Of a stretch of 64,000 bases of DNA, positions 23,054 through 32,625 are shown piece by piece. The stretch is from Aplysia californica (taxonomy: Eukaryota; Mollusca; Gastropoda; Aplysiida; Aplysiidae). The notes under the pieces were generated by a model that was not told where the DNA came from, ran no database searches, and saw only the letters and a list, made by a program, of their open reading frames with translations. The stretch covers positions 165,338-229,337 of the forward strand of contig NW_004797883.1 of the NCBI RefSeq assembly GCF_000002075.1. Reading direction: 5' to 3'. Made by a program: the position numbers and the translations under genes. Positions within the stretch are counted from its first letter, which is position 1. Each line of letters starts with the position of its first letter.

Positions 23054-23447
23054 AATCAAACACTGGTTTCTCTCTCTCTCACTGGACAAAACAGCTTTAT
23101 CATGAACAAAACAGCTTTATCATCCCATCTCTAGTTTTGATGACTGGCCGTTTTCTTGGTTTTTTAAATTTGACACGTCAATCAGAATGAAAACTTGTTT
23201 ATTTATTTGTATTCTTTACTTGCCAGCCTCTTGAACTGTTTCTCTGATTTGCTGTGTTGAAAAGTAACCATTAGTAAGCAATTAGATTTTAGAATTAATT
23301 GAATAAAAACATGTTACTAAGATTTGAATGTGTCCACCCATTTATCTTTCACTCTTCATTTTTTTAAACCTGTCACTTTCTTTTAAAATCTGATTTGGGT
23401 TGTTTGTCTATTTGTTGTTTTTGTTGTTGTTTTTTGCTGGGTTTTTT

Positions 23448-23690
23448 TTTTTGGGGGGGGGGTGTCTCTCGCAGATTTGAAGATATCACTCTCTTGTGAA
23501 CTGCTGTTTCTGGAGTGCCCTGATAGTCGAAGCAGACTTTGTACTGTTGAAGCTAGAGAGGTGAGCAGAGTAAGCCCGATTCCCTGTAAGGACTTCTCTG
23601 TTGACCTCCATTCCTTGGCGCTCATACTCATATGACCCTATGCAGTTGCGAGCGCCGTAAAACCTCTACTAAAACAAACAAGAGTTATTG
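23448..23690 (+). repeat. SINE S2, 3' part after a G-run
   Basis: A G-run at 23453-23462 is followed by the S2 3' half and the shared tail. Confidence 0.72.
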
Positions 23691-23826
23691 AATTCTAAAC
23701 TGAGGTAGACATCCCCGGTCGCCACTGAGTAGCACCCACTTATTACCTTTGCCGTGAGCACCAGGTTCCATGGTTTACCCTCTCATCATCATCACTGCCT
23801 TTCTCACCCTGCACCAGGGTATAGCC

Positions 23827-24008
23827 TCTGGATTAGCGGGTGCTCTGTTATGGTTTGCTCCTTCTTTCCTATCAAACATCTATCGTCCTGATCTCTCCTC
23901 CTTCTTTTGTATGTTTGTTACTCTCTTGTAATACCCCTAATCTTTGGCACTTAATACGACCTTATTGTGTTGCAAATGCCGTAAAACTCTTACTAAAACT
24001 AATAAAAA
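23827..24008 (+). repeat. SINE S1
   Basis: S1 with slightly truncated head. Confidence 0.82.
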
Positions 24009-24019
24009 AACCATGGTAT

Positions 24020-24420
24020 AGGCCACAGATAAACACTTTCCACCTTTCTCTATCCTGGGCTAGCCTCTTGATGTTATTCCACGTCTTCCCACTTTTCTGT
24101 ACATCGATTTCTGTGATTCTTCTCCAGGTTTCACGCGGTCTTCCCCTGATCTTTTACCCTGTGGCGTCTAATCCAACACTTTCTTTGTTATGCAGCTGCC
24201 TGACTTCCTGAGAGTATGTCCAATCCATCGCCACCGCCTTCTTCCTACCTCGTCTCTGACTGGGATCTGTCTTGTTTTCCTTAACACTTCCTCGTTGGTG
24301 ACCCTGTCTGTCCATCTGATACTCAATAACTTTCTTAGACACTTTTTCAAGAAAACTTGAATCCTCTTCTTGCAAGTCTGTAATTTCAATTGTTTCTTGT
24401 TCAATTACGAAAGGTGGGAT
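24020..24420 (-). mobile_element. LINE 3' fragment
   Basis: Reverse strand encodes VTNEEVLRKTRQIPVRDEV, RRWRWIGHTLR and further on GRPRETWRR, the post-RT C-terminal region of non-LTR retrotransposons, with frame breaks. Confidence 0.75.
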
Positions 24421-24965
24421 TGTTGGTTTTTCTCTTCTAAAAAAAAAAAATCATTTCCTTTGTTTTTGAGAGGTTCACCTTTAGAAAATTTGAATAGCAC
24501 CACTTAAAAAACATACATATTTCTTCGAAATACTCTTTTTCGTCAAGGTTTATTAATCCAATAATAGTGGAGTCAAGCTGCAAGTGCCGTAAAACTCCTA
24601 CTAAAACTAAAACTAAAAACTAAAATGCGAAAGAAAAACACTGCGGTAAAATCCGCACAACTCGCACCAAAAAAAAAGACTGAATAAACTATAAACATGG
24701 CAAGAGATGTCATCATTTTTTATTCTGACTTACTTAATAATAATACATATGCAAAAAAAAACACCCCAGTATAAAATCTCATAAATTCAATACTGGTTCT
24801 TGGGAGGTAATGGAAGAACATAATACATGTATACCTATATATATGTGTACGTCTGTCATCGCCGTTGCTTGAAAAATGAGTAGATCTAATTTATTTACTC
24901 ACCAGGTGGGTCACATAAAGATACTCTCTTCTGGCAAAACACATGCAACAAAAATGTAAAAATGT

Positions 24966-24986
24966 GTGTGCTGTGTGTATATATTA

Positions 24987-25035
<49 letters not shown>

Positions 25036-25045
25036 GTATGTGTGT

Positions 25046-25104
<59 letters not shown>

Positions 25105-25157
25105 TGTGTGTGTGAGAGTTTGCATGTGAGGGAGCATGTACGAACAAAGATAACAAG

Positions 25158-25243
<86 letters not shown>

Positions 25244-25361
25244 TGTGCATGTGAGGGAGCATGAACGAACAAAGATAACAAGCCTGTAAGTAACAGATGG
25301 CAGAACATTGGAATGTACATGCATGTGTGTGTGTGTGTGTGTATTTGTGTGTGTGTGTGTG

Positions 25362-25413
<52 letters not shown>

Positions 25414-25500
25414 TGTGTGAGAGTGCATGTGAGGGAGCATGTACGAACAAAGATAACAAGCCTGTAAGTAACAGATGGCAGAACATTGGAATAGGAATGT
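24966..25500. repeat. (TA)n and three (GT)n arrays with repeated spacers
   Basis: (TA)n at 24966-25033, then GT arrays separated by three copies of a spacer containing gcatgtgagggagcatg and acgaacaaagataacaagcc. Confidence 0.95.
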
Positions 25501-25793
25501 AACTCGGGCAACATTTAACATTACAGTAAGTTATATCTATTGGCATAAATCTCAAAAGTAAAAATAGCAAATAAACTTGGAAGCCTCTCCTATCTAAATG
25601 TAGGCCTTAAACAGCATAAATCTTAGTACAGTACAGTTAAAGTAAGTTGGAAGGGTGTCATGAAAACTACTGTATGTACCGGCAGTTCACAAAATATTAG
25701 TAAATCAAAACAAAATTGCTTAAGTGTAAAGAGCAATCGCACATTATCACTAGATCATCAATTAAATTCAACATAAGGCACCCGTGAAGAAGT

Positions 25794-26650
25794 TTAACCC
25801 CATCCGTACGCCCTGGGGTCATTTTGCACCCCCCGGGGTTGTATTCTTCACATTTTAGAATACTTCTAGTGCGAAGATCTCTTTGAAACTTTCAGTATTT
25901 CTCAAAAAATCATTTTGACAGACTGCTATGCAAAGCGTACGTGTCGGATTAATGAGTAAATTTCCTCTTTGGAAAGTGGTGGCAAAGAGTTCCCCACGGT
26001 CGTATGGATACGATAGTAAAACACGACGTAAGGATAGGGTTAAGTGGTGGCACAGAGTTCCCCACGGTCGTATGGATACGATAGTAAAACACGACGTAAG
26101 GATAGGGTTAAGTGGTGGCACAGAGTTCCCCACGGTCGTATGGATACGATAGTAAAACACGACGTACGGATAGAGTTAAGTGGTGGCCCAGAGTTCCCCA
26201 CTTTGTATGGATACGATAGTAAAACACGACGTAAGGATAGGGTTAAGTGGTGGCACAGAGTTCCCCACGGTCGTATGGATACGATAGTAAAACACGACGT
26301 ACGGATAGAGTTAAGTGGTGGCCCAGAGTTCCCCACTTCGTATGGATACGATAGTAAAACACGACGTAAGGATAGGGTTAAGTGGTGGCACAGAGTTCCC
26401 CACGGTCGTATGGATACGATAGTAAAACACGACGTACGGATAGAGTTAAGTGGTGGCCCAGAGTTCCCCACGTCGTATGGATACGATAGTAAAACACGAC
26501 GTATGGATAGGGTTAAGTGGTGGCACAGAGTTCCCCACGTCGTATGGATACGATAGTAAAACACGACGTAAGGATAGGGTTAAGTGGTGGCACAGAGTTC
26601 CTCACGTCGTATGGATACGATAGTAAAACACGACGTAAGGATAGGGTTAA
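25794..26650 (+). mobile_element. MITE D with 10-unit satellite at its right end
   Basis: Normal D from TTAA 25794 to TTAA 26040-26043, then nine further 67-68-bp copies of its terminal unit, each ending in TTAA (26108, 26176, 26243, 26311, 26378, 26446, 26513, 26580, 26647). Confidence 0.93.
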
Positions 26651-26671
26651 GCAGTCAATATATTATGCTTA

Positions 26672-26812
26672 TTCCTTCCCAGTCGGACATCTATCGTCCT
26701 AATTGCCCCTCCTTTTCTTGGTATGTTTCTCACCAGAAACACTTTTAATCCTTGGCATTTACACGGCCTATTAGCGTTGAAAATGTCAACACATTCCAAC
26801 TAAAACTATAGA
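26672..26812 (+). repeat. SINE S1, old copy
   Basis: Contains catctatcgtcctaattgcc and a decayed tail. Confidence 0.55.
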
Positions 26813-26817
26813 CAAAA

Positions 26818-27015
26818 TAATAATGATAATAATAAATGACATTTATATAGCGCTCAATCCCGATTAAAGTACACAGGCTCTGAGCGCTTTACAATACAGT
26901 ACAACGTACAACAGTAACATAAAACGTTGAGTTCTGAATATAAAGAAAATCACTCTAAATATTCATCTTATTAATTTAAAATCAGAAACGACTTCAGCTG
27001 ACATTTGAATGAATC
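26818..27015 (-). repeat. SINE S5
   Basis: Reverse S5 (tttatatagcgctcaatccc, cagctgacatttgaatgaat). Confidence 0.75.
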
Positions 27016-27035
27016 AAAAGATTTGATCTCTTAAA

Positions 27036-27146
27036 GTAAATTTCCTACCAACTGAAAATATTAGGTGTGTCCTGCGCGCTCATATGACCTTGTGCAGTTG
27101 CGAGCGCCGTAAAACACTTTACAAAAACAAACCAACAAACAAGACA
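27036..27146 (+). repeat. SINE S3, 5'-truncated
   Basis: Only the last 110 bp with the shared tail. Confidence 0.78.
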
Positions 27147-27509
27147 CAAATACATAGATGAGTACCTACTCCCCCTCCCCCTTAAACAAACCTACAGCCG
27201 AAAAAAAACAAAAAAACAAAACAAAAACAAAAACCAAAAACCAAAAAGAATATCTATGAACAAAAGAGCTGCATGCACTGATACATTTGACAAGATAACG
27301 TTTCCCTTTCAGCATTCTTTAGAATGGCTTTATATTTCTGTAAGTATAGTTCATGCCAGGGTATGGTTAGCCTATACTTTGTCAGCCAGTTCTTGATTCT
27401 TTCAACACTAACTTTGAAATACCCTATATAAAATCTCTCATTATCTAGTGTATATAATCCAATAAAAATACATTCATGTATCGTCCTATACTCTGAAAAT
27501 TTCAACACA

Positions 27510-27627
27510 CTCTATGGAACATTACAGCAACTGCAGCAAACCCGCACTTATCACTACATGGCATTGGACAGAAGGGCGAGAGCCCAGCTGTTGCTGGATC
27601 AATAACAACAACAACAACAACAACAAC
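27510..27627 (+). mobile_element. LINE 3' end with (CAA)n tail
   Basis: Same C-terminus as at 52530-52770 (ALDRRARAQLLLD), then CAA repeats. Confidence 0.75.
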
Positions 27628-27730
27628 TCTGAAAATTCTATATATCTCAAAGAATAATAATATTGTAAAGCGAACAGACTATGCTGCAAAACATGGATAT
27701 ATGCATTATACAGATGCAATGATTTATTTA

Positions 27731-28046
27731 TTAACCCTATCCGTTCACCCTGGGGTCATTTTGTACCCCAGGGGTTGTATTCTTCACATTTTAGAATACT
27801 TTTAGTACACTGATCTCTTTGAAACTTTCAGCATTTCTCAAAAAATTATTTTGACCAACTGCTATGCAAAGGATACGGATCGGATTAACGTGTAAATTTC
27901 CTCTTTGGAAAGTGGTGGCACAGAGTTCCCAACATCGTATGGATATGATAGTAAAACACGACCTACGGATAGGGTTAAGTGGTGGCACAGAGTTCCCCAC
28001 GTCGTATGGATATGATAGTAAAACACGACGTTCGGATAGGGTTAAT
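27731..28046 (+). mobile_element. MITE D with duplicated right end
   Basis: TTAA at 27731, internal TTAA 27975-27978, final TTAA 28043-28046; the last 68 bp is an extra terminal unit. Confidence 0.88.
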
Positions 28047-28384
28047 GTATCCTATACTCTGAAAATTCTGTATCTCAAAGAATAATAATATTGTAAAGAA
28101 CACAGAGCATGCTGCATGCAGAACATGGATAAGCATTACACAAATGCAATTATCATGAATTTATTATTTAATTACATGTATTTCTGTCCCTTTTCGCCAA
28201 GTGAAAACTCCAGCATCCCATCAACCACCCCAGCATAATGATAAAGACTTTCACCCGAAACTGAAACACCACATCGCCTTTCTCTATCAACACAACACAT
28301 GATTGTTGAAACTTCTTCAATACTCCATTTTTCTAAGCTCAAGGTAGACGACGACACATGATTCTTTGGAATCTGTAAACGATT

Positions 28385-28912
28385 AAAAAAAAGGAAGTGG
28401 ATATCCTGCCGTAGAAAAATCGGAAGTGATAATTCCACGGCACATAAATTCAGCCAATCAGAACATCCGGACTATTTATAATTAAGCCTATAATCTCTTT
28501 CCATAAGTAACGCATTATTATACTATAGATACAATTTAAGAAACCTGTATGTTTAGTTTACAATGTTTATCCTTTGCTATCATTTTGTGCATTATGGACA
28601 ATGATGAAATGTTTTGTGTGATTGTAACGAGAGTGAGAGATGCACAATTTATTTTGTGCAAGCAAAATGGAGAGAAGAGAGTTGTTTTTTTCCAACAGTA
28701 GGGTGCCCATTTGTGGATGGGGTCGGGTCGGGTCGGGTAGGTATGATCACCCGACTCGTCGCCTGGAAAACAAACACAATTCTTGCATTGATACACTTCA
28801 AGCAGAGCCTATGCCGTCGAAATATCAATTCCGATCTTTAGACTCAAGACGGCATACCGTATAGGTATCACTTCCGATGTTCAGACAGCATGCCGTGGAA
28901 ATATCGCTACCC
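28385..28912. mobile_element. element K with internal insert
   Basis: Matches 56566-56905 in reverse, with about 230 extra bp at 28487-28718. Contains repeated short palindromes of the ACGGCAT/ATGCCGT type. Confidence 0.62.
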
Positions 28913-29311
28913 TAAAAAAAACCCCCAACCCAAAACAAAGTGAACTAAGCACATGTACATTTCTTCCCTAAGTCAAACCGCTACTGTAAGTACGGAAATC
29001 AACCTTTTCAACATAACAAAGCATTCAAAATGTGGGATTTGCATTTCAACATTCATCTAAAAAGGCAGAGCTAAATGGGTAACGAGCGGCAAAATCACCT
29101 CAAACAACTTTAGTATTATTAGAATACCCTGACTGCAAATACACGGTATACGTGTAAATACCGCATAGAGAGGAGCTGGCAGTAAATACACGGTATACGT
29201 GTAAATATACCGTGTATTTCCCCATACCCGTTAGAATACCCTGTTGGGGAAAGGATCTCCAAAAGGGCTGCACATACATGAATCGCGGTTGTCCAAAACT
29301 CAATAAGTCAA
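28913..29311. other. non-coding interval
   Basis: No gene. Contains two copies of aaatacacggtatacgtgta (29141 and 29188), the second followed by its complement. Confidence 0.45.
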
Positions 29312-29349
29312 GTTTGACAAGTGTCTGATTTCACCACGATGCCTCACAC
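29312..29349. mobile_element. MITE C end fragment
   Basis: Only the terminal 38 bp of C. Confidence 0.6.
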
Positions 29350-29421
29350 GTTTATAATATAAACATGACCCATTTATGTATTATTACGTGCACATGAGTA
29401 TATAATGATTTAGATTTTAAT

Positions 29422-29521
29422 ACAAAGCACAGCTGATTAAAAACCTGTAAATTCTTTGCCATATCGACAGACCGAAGGGCTAGAACCCAAATGGCCGCTG
29501 GATCGGAAAAGTAAAGTAAAG
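29422..29521 (+). mobile_element. short LINE 3' insertion
   Basis: 100 bp of the ISTDRRARTQMAAG 3' end; flanked by about 10 bp of tagattttaa on both sides. Confidence 0.75.
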
Positions 29522-29600
29522 TTAGATTTTAACAATGCTAGAGTCCGGGATACGGAACTTTCAGCAGTGAGCAGTGAAAATGGCTGTTTCAGACTACATA

Positions 29601-30035
29601 TGTGAGGCAGCGTGGTGGAATCAGGCGATTGTCAAAAATAATCAAAGTGAAGAAACTTGCATTTTTCCGCAGGTTTGTGAATTTTTATCAAATTTTCGTA
29701 TTTTGGCTGAACACCTTTCATGCCCATTAAAGAACTCATTTCTGTGTGGATTTTTCTGAAAAACGATTAAATTCACAAAAAATGTACATTTTCAGTTACC
29801 ACGGACTCTTAATCTAAAGAAATAACTATTCTTTGGTGGCCATTTTCTCATTAATTTTACCTCTAAAAACAGGTGACCCTCACCTCCTTTATTTGCAAAT
29901 ATCTCGACTTGTATTCAAGATAAATGAATATTTTTTTCATCCAAATAAAGACAAGTGAACAAGCTTTAGGATGATACCAATAACTCTACATGCTTCAAAA
30001 TTGACGAGACCCTGATTCCACCACGCTGCCTCACA
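29601..30035 (+). mobile_element. MITE C, plus a second C start at 30041
   Basis: Complete C; a further left-end fragment covers 30041-30092. Confidence 0.83.
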
Positions 30036-30280
30036 TATTATGTGTGTGGCGTTGTGGTGAAACCAGGCGTTTGTCAAAATCGACTTATTGAGTTTTGGAA
30101 AAACCGCTCTTCACATGTAGGCTTACTTCAGTCTGGCTGAGGAACCAGCATGTCTTGACCTACGTGTTGACCTTGACATTCTATATATATATATATATAT
30201 ATCAAAAGCCTGTCCGGTAGAATGGATTTATTCATTCTCACAGCGGGCACACACATACAAAGTTCTTTTGAAAATCCTGG

Positions 30281-30368
30281 GTAAACTGTAAATTCTTTAC
30301 CATATCGACAGACCGAAGGGCTAGAACCCAAATGGTCGCTGGATCGGAAAAGTAAAGTAAAGTAAGTA
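30281..30368 (+). mobile_element. short LINE 3' insertion
   Basis: Same tail as 1001-1074. Confidence 0.72.
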
Positions 30369-30529
30369 AAAGCGTGAGTGGGTCTCAGCTTTTCTCATAG
30401 AGCACAGTGCTGCCAAATTTGAATTATACAAAAATATAAAACATGAATATTTTGGATTTGGTTTTTCCTGAAGGGGAAAAAAATCTGGAACTCGGGAGAT
30501 ATTCTGATACAGTTCATCCCTGATCAGTG

Positions 30530-30790
30530 GCGTCGCGTGGTTTGCAGACAAGGTGGTGCATAATTGGAAAGTGAGCAAATGGGCAATTGGCTTACTTATT
30601 ATTAAGATTTCTAGAGAAATGTTGCATGTTTGTTCTAACTGTTGTCTTGAGGAGTAGAGGCAGTTAGATGTGTGGGGTAGCTTGGGAAGAAAACATCCCC
30701 TAAAATCAGTTAGTTTTCTACAGAAAAACAGATGATGTTCCACTGTCTCTGAGGGATAGTCACATAGTGGGCAGGCAGCAGACTCATGAG
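30530..30790 (-). mobile_element. LINE 3' fragment with Cys-His motif
   Basis: Reverse strand reads CPLCDYPSETVEHHLFFC, a C-terminal zinc-finger-like motif of non-LTR elements. Confidence 0.7.
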
Positions 30791-30987
30791 TGGGCTATAC
30801 AGGAAAATACAAGCATATTCACAGACAACATTGTCAATTCTCGTCTTCTTTTTCTTCCTCGTTCTCAAACATTGTCAGTGACAACTACCTACGAAAAAGT
30901 AAAATAACAAAACTCATATAAAAAGATAAACAAAACCAGAATTTTCCCAAACTCAGGATTAGATTAATTTGTCATAAGAAAATTCCA

Positions 30988-32625
30988 TCACTCGAGGCCC
31001 TCAGCATAAGACACAATATCATCCATGTTCGAGGAGGAAATGTTGTCCCACACAGCCAAGTCTGCCACTCTGCCCGGAGAGTTGGCGTCTGCCACTGACA
31101 GCTGAGACGACCAAGACGACATAGAAGGCGACAGCGAGACGCCAGTTCCACTTCTGGCCCTGGCGCCACTAACATTTTGGCTCAAACTGTCATAATTCTG
31201 GCTCGACTCTGCCCAACCATTCTCTAGTCCTTCGTCTAATGCTTTGTCTAAAGTGTGCTCATCAAACACGCTGCCACTTCTGTTCTCAGAACCCGACAAT
31301 CTCGACCTGGCTCGAGGGGGGGGCCTCAGCCTCAGTTCTGGTGCGGCTTGCATTTTGTGGAGCGACACAACTTTGTCGTGAGCCAAAACCAGCGAGGATA
31401 TGACGCCAGGAGCTGAGGTAGTGCCAGAGTGGCTCATCTCCACGTTACTGACGGAACTTGGCGACCTCCCCCTTTGGATCGCTTCCTCCGGCTTGTATCG
31501 GTGTCTCAGGAGAGCGCATGGACACGGCATAAGCTGACAGACGTTGTCAGCGAGACTCAGCACACATACGCTGCCGGATTCTGTTCCCAGTAAGAGAGTG
31601 TCTTTAGAGACGAGTAAACTGGTGATGGAGCAGTCCTGCTCTTTGTTGTTTTTCTTCCTTGGAATGAGAGGCGGCGGCCTCACCACAGTGAGAAGGCCAG
31701 GCACACTCCTTGACCGTTGCTTTGAATCATCATTGAGAGAAGCCGGGACCTCTAGAGAGGCATTATTAGGAGTCTGTTTTATCGCTGACCGTCTTCGAAG
31801 CTGTGTCCTTGGAGGAATGGGAGGTGGACCTTCTCTACTCGGATCCAGACCCTGAATCAAAATTGGCCCGTCACTTTCAAGATGATAAACCTCATGATAG
31901 TGCTCATTCTCTTCTTCCTTAATACATCTATTGGACTGACAGCCATCTGACAGATTTCTGTTTTCCCTATCATGGGACGGCACACAAGCATCTCGTGGTA
32001 AAGATCGACTTTTCCCTGCAGTACTGACAATCTCAGATTCGCGACTAGTCAACCCGCCACATTCAGACACAGAGGAGCTATCGTGTTCTTTGAAAACATT
32101 ATCTTCCATGGTGTCCCACAATCTAGACTTAGGGAGAAGGCCTCTCTCGTCACTGACGGATGAAGCCTGGCGTGTTTTCTCAGTTGCCAGGGCTAACGTA
32201 GCTTTATCGTCTTTGGGGTCCCACAATAGCTTGTAGGAGCCGACAACTCCTAAGTGTTCCAGATTTAGCTCAAACAGCACAGAACTGTCTTTGAAGCTAC
32301 ACCAAAGTCTTCCGCGGCCATCACACACCAGATGAGCAATTGTCAACGAAGAATACGGAGGAGGAGTGAGATCGACAGAACGAGTCACTTGAAACTCTGG
32401 TGGGTTGCATTTATCGTCTTCCGGTCGAATCAGAATATCTAAGACGGTCACTCTTTTCCCACAGGCGACGGCAAGCACAGAGTCGCTGACAGAACACATA
32501 GAGGTGATGGAGATACCCTTCTGTACCTCCACCGTTTCAATCGTGGTGACAGACTTCTTCAGAAAGTTGCAGATAGTATGGACGTTCCCGTCCACTAGGC
32601 CCACAAAAACGATGTTCATATGTCC
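30988..32625 (-). CDS. LRRK1: LRRK1 terminal exon: propeller end and Ser-rich tail
   Basis: Acceptor ttccttag, 1,638 nt, 545 codons plus stop at 30988-30990. It opens GHMNIVFVGLVDGNVHTICN, comparable to the LVLAGLADG strand of LRRK1. Propeller-like strands (GRLWCSFKDSSVLFEL; TLLLGTESGSVCVLSL) are separated by about 170 residues of low-complexity Ser/Arg/Pro sequence with PPPIPPRTQLRRRS and RPPPLIPRKK, possible SH3-type ligands. It ends in a Ser-rich tail, NMDDIVSYAEGLE. I did not find a clear AATAAA just downstream on this strand. Confidence 0.93.
   Translation of the reverse strand, partial: GHMNIVFVGLVDGNVHTICNFLKKSVTTIETVEVQKGISITSMCSVSDSVLAVACGKRVTVLDILIRPEDDKCNPPEFQVTRSVDLTPPPYSSLTIAHLVCDGRGRLWCSFKDSSVLFELNLEHLGVVGSYKLLWDPKDDKATLALATEKTRQASSVSDERGLLPKSRLWDTMEDNVFKEHDSSSVSECGGLTSRESEIVSTAGKSRSLPRDACVPSHDRENRNLSDGCQSNRCIKEEENEHYHEVYHLESDGPILIQGLDPSREGPPPIPPRTQLRRRSAIKQTPNNASLEVPASLNDDSKQRSRSVPGLLTVVRPPPLIPRKKNNKEQDCSITSLLVSKDTLLLGTESGSVCVLSLADNVCQLMPCPCALLRHRYKPEEAIQRGRSPSSVSNVEMSHSGTTSAPGVISSLVLAHDKVVSLHKMQAAPELRLRPPPRARSRLSGSENRSGSVFDEHTLDKALDEGLENGWAESSQNYDSLSQNVSGARARSGTGVSLSPSMSSWSSQLSVADANSPGRVADLAVWDNISSSNMDDIVSYAEGLE

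Noticed and set aside
24895-25570. His-Thr repeat proteins on the minus strand
   Set aside because: Translation of GT arrays.
30182-30202. TATA promoter
   Set aside because: Simple (AT)n; no gene start nearby.
31544-31855. Plus-strand open frame opposite LRRK1
   Set aside because: Shadow of the terminal LRRK1 exon.
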